This document shows, piece after piece, positions 17,932 to 27,233 of a DNA stretch of 64,000 bases (its first letter is position 1; each line of letters starts with the position of its first letter). The notes under the pieces are model-generated. The model saw only the letters and a program-made list of their open reading frames with translations. It was not told the origin of the DNA and did not search any database. The translations under genes and the position numbers were made by a program. Source of the stretch: Embleya sp040605455 (GTDB taxonomy: Bacteria > Actinomycetota > Actinomycetes > Streptomycetales > Streptomycetaceae); the NCBI RefSeq assembly GCF_040605455.1, contig NZ_JBEXCV010000009.1:48139-112138 (forward strand). The letters run 5' to 3'.

Positions 17932-18591
17932 ATGAGCAGGCGCGGTGGCGTCCTCGAATTCGCGATCCTCGGCCTGCTGCACGACTCCCCCATGCACGGT
18001 TACGAACTGCGCAAGCGGCTCAACACCGTGCTCGGCTCGTTCCGTGCCATCGCCTACGGCACCCTCTACCCCTGCCTGAAGTCCCTGCTGGAACGGGGCT
18101 GGCTCGCGGAAGAGATTCCGGAGGTGACGGCACTCGCCGGCAGCAAGCGGTCCCGGATCGTCTACCAGCTGACGGCACAGGGCAAGGAGCACTTCCAAGA
18201 ACTGCTGTCCGAGTCCGGGCCCTCGGCCTGGGAGGACGAGAACTTCGGCGTGCACTTCGCCTTCTTCGGTCGAACCGACCACGAGGTGCGCATGCGTATC
18301 CTCGAGGGTCGGCGCAGCCGGCTCGAGGAACGCCTCGACCGGGTGCGCGGGTCGCTGACCCGGACGCGGGAGAAGCTCGACGGGTACACCCTCGAGTTGC
18401 AGCGACACGGCTTGGAGTCGGTCGAGCGCGAAGTGCGCTGGCTGAACGAGCTCATCACCGCCGAGCGGCATGCCGGAGCCACTCCGGACGCCACCGGCCC
18501 CGAGGCACCGGTCGACGCGTCGCAGGACGCCGACCGGCTTCGGACCCCCACCCAGGACGTGGCCTCGGACCCGTCCGCATCCAATAACTGA
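17932..18591 (+). CDS. PadR family transcriptional regulator
   Basis: 219 aa. The winged helix occupies residues 6-95 (EFAILGLLHDSPMHGYELRK, then YGTLYPCLKSLLERG). A C-terminal helical dimerisation region runs to about 185, followed by an acidic tail. GGAGGA precedes the ATG. It lies 48 bp upstream of the inositol phosphate synthase gene, an arrangement conserved in streptomycetes, so ino1 is a likely target or operon partner. The palindrome at 17791-17811 suggests autoregulation. Confidence 0.92.
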   Translation: MSRRGGVLEFAILGLLHDSPMHGYELRKRLNTVLGSFRAIAYGTLYPCLKSLLERGWLAEEIPEVTALAGSKRSRIVYQLTAQGKEHFQELLSESGPSAWEDENFGVHFAFFGRTDHEVRMRILEGRRSRLEERLDRVRGSLTRTREKLDGYTLELQRHGLESVEREVRWLNELITAERHAGATPDATGPEAPVDASQDADRLRTPTQDVASDPSASNN

Positions 18592-18639
18592 GGTCGCCGG
18601 TTCATGGCGGCTTCGTCGAGATCACAGGGAGCAACCGGA

Positions 18640-19719
18640 ATGGGTTCGGTTCGCGTAGCCATCGTCGGCGTGGGCAACTGCGCCGCTTCGCTGGTGCAGG
18701 GCGTCGAGTACTACAAGGATGCCGACCCGAACAGCCGCGTCCCCGGCCTGATGCACGTGCAGTTCGGCGAGTATCACGTGCGTGACGTCGAGTTCGTGGC
18801 CGCTTTCGATGTGGACGCCAAGAAGGTCGGCTTCGACCTCACGGACGCCATCGGTGCCAGCGAGAACAACACGATCAAGATCTGTGACGTGCCGCCGTCG
18901 GGCGTCACCGTGCAGCGTGGTCACACCCTGGACGGTCTCGGCAAGTACTACCGCGAGACCATCGAAGAGTCGCCCGAGGCCCCCGTCGACGTGGTCAAGG
19001 TCCTCAAGGACCAGGCCGTCGACGTCCTCGTCTGCTACCTCCCGGTGGGCTCCGAGGACGCGGCGAAGTTCTACGCCCAGTGCGCCATCGACGCCAAGGT
19101 CGCGTTCGTCAACGCTCTCCCGGTCTTCATCGCCGGCACCAAGGAGTGGGCGGACAAGTTCACCGAGGCGGGCGTGCCGATCGTCGGCGACGACATCAAG
19201 TCTCAGGTGGGCGCCACGATCACGCACCGCGTGATGGCGAAGCTCTTCGAGGACCGCGGTGTCCTGCTCGAGCGCACCATGCAGCTCAACGTCGGCGGCA
19301 ACATGGACTTCAAGAACATGTTGGAGCGCGACCGCCTGGAGTCGAAGAAGATCTCCAAGACGCAGTCGGTCACCTCGCAGGTCGACCGTGACCTGGGCGC
19401 GGACAACGTGCACATCGGCCCGTCGGACTACGTCGCGTGGCTCGACGACCGCAAGTGGGCGTACGTGCGCCTGGAGGGTCGCGCCTTCGGTGACGTCCCG
19501 CTGAACCTGGAGTACAAGCTCGAGGTCTGGGACTCGCCGAACTCGGCCGGTGTCATCATCGACGCCGTGCGCGCCGCGAAGATCGCCAAGGACCGCGGCG
19601 TCGGTGGCCCGATCCTGTCGGCGTCCTCGTACTTCATGAAGTCCCCGCCGGTGCAGTACTTCGACGACGAGGCCCGCGACGCCGTCGAGTCCTTCATCAA
19701 GGGCGACATCGAGCGCTGA
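18640..19719 (+). CDS. ino1: Inositol-3-phosphate synthase
   Basis: 359 aa of the actinobacterial type. It converts glucose 6-phosphate to inositol phosphate with NAD, feeding mycothiol and phosphatidylinositol. GVGNCAASLVQG (about residues 9-20) is the NAD-binding loop. DDIKSQVGATITHR (about 186-199) and LNVGGNMDFKNML (about 215-227) are active-site signatures. AGGGAG precedes the ATG; an in-frame ATG at 18604 would add 12 unsupported residues. Probably cotranscribed with padR. Confidence 0.97.
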   Translation: MGSVRVAIVGVGNCAASLVQGVEYYKDADPNSRVPGLMHVQFGEYHVRDVEFVAAFDVDAKKVGFDLTDAIGASENNTIKICDVPPSGVTVQRGHTLDGLGKYYRETIEESPEAPVDVVKVLKDQAVDVLVCYLPVGSEDAAKFYAQCAIDAKVAFVNALPVFIAGTKEWADKFTEAGVPIVGDDIKSQVGATITHRVMAKLFEDRGVLLERTMQLNVGGNMDFKNMLERDRLESKKISKTQSVTSQVDRDLGADNVHIGPSDYVAWLDDRKWAYVRLEGRAFGDVPLNLEYKLEVWDSPNSAGVIIDAVRAAKIAKDRGVGGPILSASSYFMKSPPVQYFDDEARDAVESFIKGDIER

Positions 19720-19761
19720 TCCGCTCCGCTCGACGCGCGCCCTCGCGGTGCGCACGAGTAA

Positions 19762-19800
19762 CCGAAGGCCCGGCTCCCCGTCCAGGAGCCGGGCCTTCGG
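19762..19800 (+). terminator. Terminator after ino1
   Basis: Perfect 16-bp stem (19762-19777 with 19785-19800), 7-nt loop. Confidence 0.92.
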
Positions 19801-19863
19801 CGTACCCGCCCGGGACGGGTGCGGTTTCCGGCCCCCGGCCGCCGGCCGGCTACGGTGGGCGCC

Positions 19864-21183
19864 GTGGCCCTCATCCGTGATCTGCGCTCGCTGCTGAAGC
19901 TGCGCGACTTCCGTCGGCTCTTCGCCACCCGGCTGACCTCACAGCTGTCCGACGGGGCCTTCCAGGTCGCCATCGCGGGCCAGGCGTTCTTCTCGCCGGA
20001 GAAGCAGACCTCGGCGGCGGACATCGCGACCGCGTTCGCGGTACTGCTGCTGCCCTACTCGCTGGTCGGACCGTTCACCGGGGTGCTGCTCGACCGGTGG
20101 CGGCGACGGCAGGTGCTGGTGTTGTGCAACCTGCTGCGGGCGGTGCTGGTCGCGGCGACCGCGAGCCTGGTGCTGATCGGGGTGCCCGACCCGGTCTTCT
20201 ACACGGCGGCGCTCGTGGTGCTCTCGGTGAACCGGTTCGTGCTCGCCGGGCTGTCCGCGTCGCTGCCGCGCGTGGTGCCGGCCGAGCGGCTGGTGACCGC
20301 GAACTCGGTGTCGCCCACGGCCGGCACCGTCGCCGCGGCGATCGGCGGCGGGGCTGCGGTGCTCGTGCACACGTTCCTGGCCGAGGGCTCCGGGGCGACC
20401 GCGCTGGTGATCGTGGTGTCCGGGCTGCTGTACCTGGGCTCGGCGGCGGTCGCGGCGACGATGCCGGCCGATCTGCTCGGGCCCGATCCGGACCGGGTGT
20501 TGCCCGGAGTGGGCGAGGCGCTGCGTTCGGTGGCGCGTGGGCTGCGCGAGGGCGCGACGCATGTGTGGCGCCGGCGGGCCCCCGCGCACGCGTTGGCGGC
20601 GATCACCGCGATGCGGTTCTGCTACGGCGTGCTCACCGTGATGACCGTGTTGCTCTGCCGCAACACGTTCAACGATCCGAGCGACACCGACGGGGGATTG
20701 GCCACCTTCGGGATCACGGTCAGCGTGTCCGCGCTCGGCTTCTTCGCCGCGGCCGTGGCCACGCCCGCGATCACCACCCGGATCGGCGTCGCGGCCTGGA
20801 TCGGCACATGCGCGCTGGCGGGGGCGGTGTGCCAGACCGCGCTCGGCCTGCCGTTCGCGTTCGCGCCGCTCATGGTGGGCGCGTTCCTGCTCGGGCTGAC
20901 CTCGCAGGGCGCCAAGATCGGCGTGGACACGATCGTGCAGACCACCGTCGACGACGCGTACCGGGGTCGGGTGTTCTCCGTGTACGACGTGCTGTTCAAC
21001 GTCGCGTTCGTCGGCGCGGCCGCCGTGGCGGCGCTCGGGCTGCCCGACGACGGCCGCTCGCCGGCGGTGCTGATCGGGGTGGCCGCGGTGTACGCGTCGA
21101 CCGGCGTCCTGTACACACTGGCAGCACGCCGCCACCCTCCGGTGATCATCACGGCCCTTCCGTCCGACAGTCGCCGGCCCTGA
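19864..21183 (+). CDS. MFS transporter
   Basis: 439 aa from GTG 19864, with TACGGT a few bases upstream, which suggests a leaderless message. About 10-12 hydrophobic segments; LKLRDFRRLFATRLTSQLSD at the N-terminus and LLDRWRRRQVLVLCN in the first cytoplasmic loop are typical of the MFS_3-like efflux group. A similar gene follows ino1 in other streptomycetes. The substrate is unknown. Confidence 0.88.
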   Translation: MALIRDLRSLLKLRDFRRLFATRLTSQLSDGAFQVAIAGQAFFSPEKQTSAADIATAFAVLLLPYSLVGPFTGVLLDRWRRRQVLVLCNLLRAVLVAATASLVLIGVPDPVFYTAALVVLSVNRFVLAGLSASLPRVVPAERLVTANSVSPTAGTVAAAIGGGAAVLVHTFLAEGSGATALVIVVSGLLYLGSAAVAATMPADLLGPDPDRVLPGVGEALRSVARGLREGATHVWRRRAPAHALAAITAMRFCYGVLTVMTVLLCRNTFNDPSDTDGGLATFGITVSVSALGFFAAAVATPAITTRIGVAAWIGTCALAGAVCQTALGLPFAFAPLMVGAFLLGLTSQGAKIGVDTIVQTTVDDAYRGRVFSVYDVLFNVAFVGAAAVAALGLPDDGRSPAVLIGVAAVYASTGVLYTLAARRHPPVIITALPSDSRRP

Positions 21184-21317
21184 TATCCCTTTTGACACCT
21201 GCCGAGGCTTATTTTCCTCGGCTACATGTCCAGGAAATTACCTGTGGGTAGTGCAATGGCGAGGGTGAAGTTCTAACCTGCACATCCAGCCATTTTCGGC
21301 ACCTCTGGAGATACTCC

Positions 21318-21827
21318 ATGTCCAATAACGCCGGTTCGGGTGAAAACGATCCTCTGCCGTACATACCGGCCTGGACCGAGAACACCCTGCCGCACGGGCA
21401 CCCGCTTCCGTCGCGGGAAGCGACGCTGCCGCACGTGCCCGTGGTGGTCCGCCGGGCACAGGCCGACGGACGCGCGGCGCGCCGGGCGGCGGCCGCGCCG
21501 AGCGGGCCGAATCGGCGCGGGCGCGGAGTGCTGGTCGCGGTGGTGGCCGTGCTGCTGGTCGGCGGCACCGCCGCCGGGGGTTGGTGGTACGTGCACAAGG
21601 AGAACGGCGGGCCGCAGATCCACGAGGGCGACTGTCTGCGGGACAAGGCACCGGTCGACCAGAAGCCGGTGAGGTGCGACGACCCGGAGGCGCGGTTCAT
21701 CGTGGTCGAGCGGGTTCAGGGGACCACGTTCTCGGGGATCTGCGATTCGGTGCCGGGCGATCCCATCGCGTTGACCTCGGACCCCACCGTGGAGAGCTTC
21801 GTCCTGTGTCTCGCCGCACGGAAATGA
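21318..21827 (+). CDS. Membrane-anchored Cys-containing secreted-domain protein (LppU-like)
   Basis: 169 aa. A polar N-terminal tail (1-70) is followed by one membrane helix (about 72-91) and a small outside domain with four cysteines (in EGDCLR, VRCDD, GICDS and VLCLA), probably two disulphides. The same layout and Cys order recur in the next gene, so the two are paralogues. I know no function for this family. GGAG lies upstream of the ATG. Confidence 0.75.
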   Translation: MSNNAGSGENDPLPYIPAWTENTLPHGHPLPSREATLPHVPVVVRRAQADGRAARRAAAAPSGPNRRGRGVLVAVVAVLLVGGTAAGGWWYVHKENGGPQIHEGDCLRDKAPVDQKPVRCDDPEARFIVVERVQGTTFSGICDSVPGDPIALTSDPTVESFVLCLAARK

Positions 21828-21971
21828 TTCGACGCACATACGAATAGCGCCTCTTTGCCCGTTATTCCGCTCACATTCGACCGGTGCAAGGGGAATCCCC
21901 GCAGCGCGTGTCCGGCCGGACCCCTAGTGTTCCGGACTGTCTCACCATCCCCTGCAACGGAGATCGTCCCC

Positions 21972-22628
21972 ATGTCCAATCCCTTCCCGCCCGGGCCGAA
22001 CGGCCCCCAGCAGCCGAACCAGGGCTGGAACCAGCAGCCGGGGCAGCCCCAGCAGCCTCAGCAGGGTTGGGGTCAGCAGCCGGGCCAGCCGCAGCCGCCG
22101 CAGGGCGGCTTCCCGCCGCCCGCCGGCTTCCCGCAGGGTGGTCAGCCGGGCTTCTACGGCGGCCCGCCGCCGCCCCCGCCGCGCAGCAGCAAGATCAAGA
22201 AGATCGTCATCCCGCTCGTGGTCCTGGCCGGCCTGGTCATCGCCGGCACCGTGGCCAAGAACGCGTTCAGCAAGGACGATGTCACCGGTGCCAAGGCGGG
22301 CAGCTGCTTCGGCACGATGAAGGGTGGCCTCGTCAGTTCCAAGGAGTCGCCCAAGATCGTCGACTGCACTTCGGCCGGCGCCAAGTGGAAGACGCTGCAC
22401 AAGTACAGCGACGCCTCGGCCAGTGAGAAGTGTGAATCGGTCAACGGCTACGTCGCGAGCTACGAGTGGACCGGGAAGGGCAAGGGCACGCTCTGCCTCG
22501 GATTCACCGCCAACACGACCTTGGCGGACGTCAAGGCGTTCGATCCGACCGCGACCATCATGCTGAAGCAGGACGACTTCGAGGCCCTGAAGAAGAAGAA
22601 GGGCGTCGACGTCGCTCCGACGCCGTAA
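21972..22628 (+). CDS. Pro/Gln-rich membrane-anchored Cys-domain protein (LppU-like)
   Basis: 218 aa. The N-terminal 70 residues are Pro/Gln/Gly repeats, followed by a membrane helix (about 78-97) and a C-terminal domain with four cysteines (AGSCFG, VDCTS, EKCES, TLCLG) like that of the preceding gene. The domain resembles the secreted part of actinobacterial LppU-type proteins. Function unknown. It shares a terminator with the convergent CCA transferase gene. Confidence 0.78.
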   Translation: MSNPFPPGPNGPQQPNQGWNQQPGQPQQPQQGWGQQPGQPQPPQGGFPPPAGFPQGGQPGFYGGPPPPPPRSSKIKKIVIPLVVLAGLVIAGTVAKNAFSKDDVTGAKAGSCFGTMKGGLVSSKESPKIVDCTSAGAKWKTLHKYSDASASEKCESVNGYVASYEWTGKGKGTLCLGFTANTTLADVKAFDPTATIMLKQDDFEALKKKKGVDVAPTP

Positions 22629-22645
22629 GCCGGAACGACCATCGG

Positions 22646-22676
22646 GCCGGTCGGTGCCCCACGCCCACCGACCGGC
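22646..22676. terminator. Shared terminator hairpin
   Basis: 11-bp perfect stem (22646-22656 with 22666-22676) between convergent genes. Confidence 0.8.
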
Positions 22677-22688
22677 TTCCCGATACCG

Positions 22689-24173
22689 TCAGGCTCCGTT
22701 CGCGGCCCACCACTCGCGCAGCGCCGAAACCGCCGCGTCGTGGTCCATCGGGCCGTGTTCGAGCCGCATCTCCAGCATGTGCCGGTAGGCCCGGCCCACC
22801 AGCGGGCCCGGCGGCACCTCCAGCAGCTTCATGATCTCGTTGCCGTCCAGGTCCGGCCGGATCGAATCCAGCTCCTCCTGCTCGGCGAGCTGCGTGATCC
22901 GCTCCTCCAGCGAGTCGTAGGCACGCGCGAGTGTGACGGCCTTGCGCTTGTTGCGCGTCGTGCAGTCCGACCGGGTCAGCTTGTGCAGCCGATCCAGCAG
23001 CGGCCCCGCGTCGCGCACGTACCGGCGCACCGCCGAGTCGGTCCACTCGCCCGTGCCGTAGCCGTGGAAGCGCAGGTGCAGCTCGACCAGGCGGGTGATG
23101 TCGTCCGTGACGTCCTTCGGGTACTTCAGCGCCTTCAGCCGCTTGCGCGTCATGTGCGCGCCGACCATCTCGTGGTGGTGGAACGAGACCCGCCCGTCCG
23201 GCTCGAAGCGCCGCGTGCGCGGCTTCCCGATGTCGTGCAGCAGCGCGGCAAGCCGCAGGATCAGGTCCGGCTCGCCCGGCGTCTCCAGCGCCATCGCCTG
23301 TTCGAGCACGGTGAGCGTGTGCTCGTAGACATCCTTGTGCCGGTGGTGCTCGTCCACCTCCAGGCGCAACGTCGGCAACTCGGGCAGCACCCGCGCGGCC
23401 AGCCCGGTGGAGACCAGCAGCTCCAGGCCCTTGCGCGGGTGCTCGGAGCAGATCAGCTTGTTGAGCTCGTCCCGGACCCGCTCGGCCGACACGATGTCGA
23501 TCCGCTCGGCCATGTCCGTCATCGCCGCGACCACCTCGGGCGCGACCTCGAAGTCCAGCTGCGCGGCGAAGCGCGCGGCCCGCATCATCCGCAGCGGGTC
23601 GTCACCGAAGGAGTCCTCGGGGGTACCCGGCGTGCGCAGCACCCGCGCGGCCAGATCCTCCAGCCCACCGTGCGGGTCGACGAAGGTGATGCCGGGCAGC
23701 GCGACCGCCATCGCGTTGACCGTGAAGTCGCGACGGACCAGGTCGTCGTCGATCGAGTCGCCGTAGGAGACCTCGGGCTTGCGCGAGGTGCGGTCGTACG
23801 CCTCGGAGCGGTACGTGGTGATCTCGATCTGGTAGTCCGGCGAGTCCGCGAGCTTCTTGCGACATCCCACCGTGCCGAAGGCGATCCCCACGTCCCACAC
23901 CGCGTCCGCCCAGGGGCGGACGATCGCCAGCACCTGTTCGGGGCGCGCGTCGGTGGTGAAGTCGAGGTCGTTGCCGAGCCGACCGAGCAGGGCGTCCCGT
24001 ACCGAGCCGCCGACCAGCGCGAGCGTGTGCCCGGCCGCGTCGAAGCGGCGGGCGAGGTCGTCGGCGACAGGGGCGACGCGCAACAGTTCGGTGACGGCGC
24101 GGCGCTGTACGGCGCTCAGTTCGCCGCCGGCCGGCGGGTCGTCCGGGTGGGGTGTGTTCTTGGCGTTCGGCAC
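22689..24173 (-). CDS. cca: CCA tRNA nucleotidyltransferase
   Basis: 494 aa from GTG 24173; TTG 24182 is possible. A TAACCT box 9 nt upstream of the GTG suggests a leaderless transcript. Motifs: LVGGSVRDALLG and NDLDFTTDA (class II nucleotidyltransferase metal site), RRDFTVNAMA, DPLRMMRAARFAAQL for RNA binding, and an HD domain (LLHDIGKP near residue 305). It adds or repairs the 3' CCA end of tRNAs. Divergent from the Nudix gene, as in S. coelicolor. Confidence 0.96.
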   Translation of the reverse strand: MPNAKNTPHPDDPPAGGELSAVQRRAVTELLRVAPVADDLARRFDAAGHTLALVGGSVRDALLGRLGNDLDFTTDARPEQVLAIVRPWADAVWDVGIAFGTVGCRKKLADSPDYQIEITTYRSEAYDRTSRKPEVSYGDSIDDDLVRRDFTVNAMAVALPGITFVDPHGGLEDLAARVLRTPGTPEDSFGDDPLRMMRAARFAAQLDFEVAPEVVAAMTDMAERIDIVSAERVRDELNKLICSEHPRKGLELLVSTGLAARVLPELPTLRLEVDEHHRHKDVYEHTLTVLEQAMALETPGEPDLILRLAALLHDIGKPRTRRFEPDGRVSFHHHEMVGAHMTRKRLKALKYPKDVTDDITRLVELHLRFHGYGTGEWTDSAVRRYVRDAGPLLDRLHKLTRSDCTTRNKRKAVTLARAYDSLEERITQLAEQEELDSIRPDLDGNEIMKLLEVPPGPLVGRAYRHMLEMRLEHGPMDHDAAVSALREWWAANGA

Positions 24174-24302
24174 GGGAGACAAGGTTACGGGTCGAGGCCG
24201 CAGGTCTCGCGCGCATTACTGCGGGACCGCGTCCGCGAACGGGCCGTGCGATGGGGTGATCATGGCGTGATGGCGTGGCGCATGTCGCACTAAGCTTGGC
24301 GG

Positions 24303-24764
24303 ATGCCTTCCGAGACCACGCCGCCGCGCCGTCGGCTGCAGGTGGTCGAGGAGATCTCGGCAGGTGGTCTGGTGGTCGATCGACTCACCCTGCGCGCGGC
24401 GTTGATCGCGCGTCGGGATCGCCGCGGCCGGTTGTTGTGGTCGCTGCCCAAGGGACACATCGAGAACGGCGAGAGCGTGGTCGACGCCGCGCTGCGCGAG
24501 GTCGAGGAGGAGACCGGCATCGTGGGTCGGGTGCTGGCCCCGCTCGGGGTGATCGACTATTGGTTCACCGCGCCGGATCGGCGGGTGCACAAGACCGTCC
24601 ACCACTACCTCATGGAGGCGGCGGGCGGGGATCTGTCGGACGACGACATCGAGGTCGAAGCGGTGGCTTGGGTTCCGCTCGGCGCGCTCTCGGCGCGCCT
24701 CGCCTACCCCGACGAGCGGCGGTTGGTCACGCTCGCCCCGGAACTGTTGGCGGACAGCGCGTGA
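24303..24764 (+). CDS. Nudix hydrolase
   Basis: 153 aa. The Nudix box GHIENGESVVDAALREVEEE, followed by TGI, lies at about residues 51-73 with all catalytic acids present. The family hydrolyses nucleoside diphosphates linked to another moiety; the substrate is unknown (mutT-type and ADP-ribose-type are both possible). TAAGCT lies 8 nt before the ATG, consistent with a leaderless message. Its stop overlaps the next gene's GTG by 4 bp, so it is coupled to the DUF6049 gene. Confidence 0.93.
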   Translation: MPSETTPPRRRLQVVEEISAGGLVVDRLTLRAALIARRDRRGRLLWSLPKGHIENGESVVDAALREVEEETGIVGRVLAPLGVIDYWFTAPDRRVHKTVHHYLMEAAGGDLSDDDIEVEAVAWVPLGALSARLAYPDERRLVTLAPELLADSA

Positions 24765-27181
24765 GCAATCGCCGATCCCGGCCCGGAACCGGGGGCATCG
24801 TGCTTCGCGGCCGGATGCTCGCCGTGCTGATACTGGCCCTGGTGCTCGCCGCCGGCCTGCTCGGGATGCTCCCGCCGACCGCCGCGCGCGCCGCCGACGG
24901 CGACGGGATCCAGGTCCTGATCACCAAGATGACCCCGGTGGCCAAGGCCGGCGGCAGCATCACCATCGAGGGCCGGGTGCTCAACACCGGCACCAGGGCG
25001 ATCGACTCGATGGAGGTCGCGGTGCGCGTGCGCACCTCCGAGCCACTCTTCCGCAGCGGCATCAGCTCTCCCGAGGACGCCCAGTCGAACGGCACCCTGC
25101 TGCGCGATTCCAAGCCGGTCGTGCTGCACAACCTGGATCCGGGAGCGGGCGCGGCCCAGCCGTGGACGTTCACCTTCCCCGCCGACACGCTGGGCCTGGG
25201 CGTAGCCGGCGCCTACCCGCTGGGGATCGAGGCCAGGATCGGCGGCAGGACGGCCGGCGCGGCCCGCACGTTCCTGCCGTGGATTCCCAGGAACGGCCTC
25301 AAGAACGTGCAGAACCTGCGAGTCGCCACGGTCTGGCCGCTCGTCGATCGGCCCCATCGGGACGGCACCACGCTCGGCGACGAGGGCCAGACGCCGGTGT
25401 TCCGCGACGACGACCTCGCCGCGCAGTTCGCCCCGGGCGGGCGGCTGTACGACCTGGTGAATATCGGTACCGGGATGAAGGTGGATTGGGCGATCGATCC
25501 CGAACTGCTGGACTCCGCCGCCGAGATGGCCGGCGGCTATCGGGTCGCGCCGCCCGGCAGCCTGGATCCCGACAAGCCGAGGAAGTCCCGGAACGGCAAG
25601 GCCCCGAGCGACGAGGACACGGCCAAGGCGACGCCGAACCAGACCACGAATACGCTCGCCGGCGGGGGCGGCCAGGTCGCCACCGGATGGCTGGACCGGC
25701 TCAAGACCGGCATCGGCACCCAGCCGGTGATCGCCCTGCCGTACGCGGACACCGATCTGGCCGCGGTGGCACACGCCCTGGAGGCCGGCAAGGCGGACCT
25801 GCGCCCGCAGCTGAGCGAGGCCCTCGCCGAATCCGCCACCGTCATGCAGCGCACCCTGGCCCGCCCGGTGCGCACCGACGTGGCATGGCCCGCCGGCGGC
25901 GCGCTGGACCCCTCGATCGTCCGGCTCGCGAACGGCACCGGCGCAAGCACCGTGATCGCCTCCGGCGCGTCGCTGCCGCCGACCAAGGAACTCAAGGTCA
26001 CCCCGTCGGCCACGGCGGCCCTGCCGGGGACCGACAAGGGCACCGCGCTGGTCACCGACCCGGACATCGACAGGATCCTGGCCGCGGACACCAAGGCGCC
26101 GGGACAGAGCGTGCTGACCACCCAGCAGCTGTTGGCCGAACTGCTGACCATCGTGCTCCAGGAGCCCTCGGCCTCCCGCAGCCTGTTGATCGCCCCGCCG
26201 CGCACCATGGACGCCTCGCTGGCCAACGTGCTCAAGGACGTGCTCAACGCCTCGGCCGACTGGACCCGCAGCGCGACCCTCGCCAACCTCGCCGCCGAGC
26301 CCGCCCCGCTGCCCGCGCGCAAGCTCGCCGGCTACCCCAAGGCGGTCTCCGCGAGCGAGCCGTCCATGCAGTACCTCACCGAGACCGACAACCTGGTCCG
26401 CTCGATGCAGAGCTTCGCCTCGATCCTGACCCGACCCGAGCGGGTGACCGGCCCGTTCAACCCCGCGCTGCTGCGCCTGCTGTCCACCGAGTGGCGCGGC
26501 GACCCGCAGGGAATGGACCGCTATCGGCTCGGCGTCACCCGCAGCCTGCGCGAGCTGCAATCGCTGGTCTACATCATCCGCAGAACCGGTGTGACGCTGT
26601 CCGGCGACGAGGGCAACATCCCGGTCACCGTGGTGAACAACCTCCAGCAGCCGGTCATCGTGCGGATCGCGGCGGACTCGCATCAGCCCAATCGGCTCAA
26701 ACTCGGCGATCCGATCACCGTGACGGTGCCCGACGGGCGCCGGCGGGAGGTGCCGATATCGGCGAAGTCGGCCGCGAACGGCAAGGTCATGGTTGACGTC
26801 CGGCTGCTCACCCCGGACGGGCGGGCGGTCAGGCCGCCCGAGTCGTTCTTCGTCAACACCACCACGATCGACGTGCTGACCCGCTGGATCATCGGCGGCC
26901 TCGCCTTCCTGCTCGCGGTGTTCTCGCTGCGGGCCTTCCTGCGCAAACGTCGGGAAGCGGCCCTTGCCGGGGACACGAACGACGAGGATGGTGAAGACGG
27001 CGACGACACGCCGTCCGATAACGACCCCTCGGAGGAGGTCGGCCCGGATCCGATCCGACCGGCATCCGGGTGGCCGCCGGCCCACTCCGCGGCCCCCTAC
27101 GCCGGCGGGAACGGACCGCCGGATCCGGCCGACCCGCACGGACACACACCGTCGGGATCCACGCCCGACCGCCCCGAATGA
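24761..27181 (+). CDS. DUF6049 family secreted/membrane protein
   Basis: 806 aa. A signal peptide (about residues 18-45, ending at ARAADG) leads a long extracytoplasmic region with an NEW-type beta domain near residues 50-180. One membrane helix (about 706-728) and an acidic, Pro-rich cytoplasmic tail end the protein. The gene always stands upstream of murJ in streptomycetes, which suggests a role in envelope assembly, but the function is unknown to me. GTG start coupled to the Nudix gene; murJ follows after 52 bp. Confidence 0.87.
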   Translation: MSNRRSRPGTGGIVLRGRMLAVLILALVLAAGLLGMLPPTAARAADGDGIQVLITKMTPVAKAGGSITIEGRVLNTGTRAIDSMEVAVRVRTSEPLFRSGISSPEDAQSNGTLLRDSKPVVLHNLDPGAGAAQPWTFTFPADTLGLGVAGAYPLGIEARIGGRTAGAARTFLPWIPRNGLKNVQNLRVATVWPLVDRPHRDGTTLGDEGQTPVFRDDDLAAQFAPGGRLYDLVNIGTGMKVDWAIDPELLDSAAEMAGGYRVAPPGSLDPDKPRKSRNGKAPSDEDTAKATPNQTTNTLAGGGGQVATGWLDRLKTGIGTQPVIALPYADTDLAAVAHALEAGKADLRPQLSEALAESATVMQRTLARPVRTDVAWPAGGALDPSIVRLANGTGASTVIASGASLPPTKELKVTPSATAALPGTDKGTALVTDPDIDRILAADTKAPGQSVLTTQQLLAELLTIVLQEPSASRSLLIAPPRTMDASLANVLKDVLNASADWTRSATLANLAAEPAPLPARKLAGYPKAVSASEPSMQYLTETDNLVRSMQSFASILTRPERVTGPFNPALLRLLSTEWRGDPQGMDRYRLGVTRSLRELQSLVYIIRRTGVTLSGDEGNIPVTVVNNLQQPVIVRIAADSHQPNRLKLGDPITVTVPDGRRREVPISAKSAANGKVMVDVRLLTPDGRAVRPPESFFVNTTTIDVLTRWIIGGLAFLLAVFSLRAFLRKRREAALAGDTNDEDGEDGDDTPSDNDPSEEVGPDPIRPASGWPPAHSAAPYAGGNGPPDPADPHGHTPSGSTPDRPE

Positions 27182-27233
27182 GAAAGTGGGCACCGGACAC
27201 TCAACCTGACCGAGAAGACGAGGGCCCGCCCGC

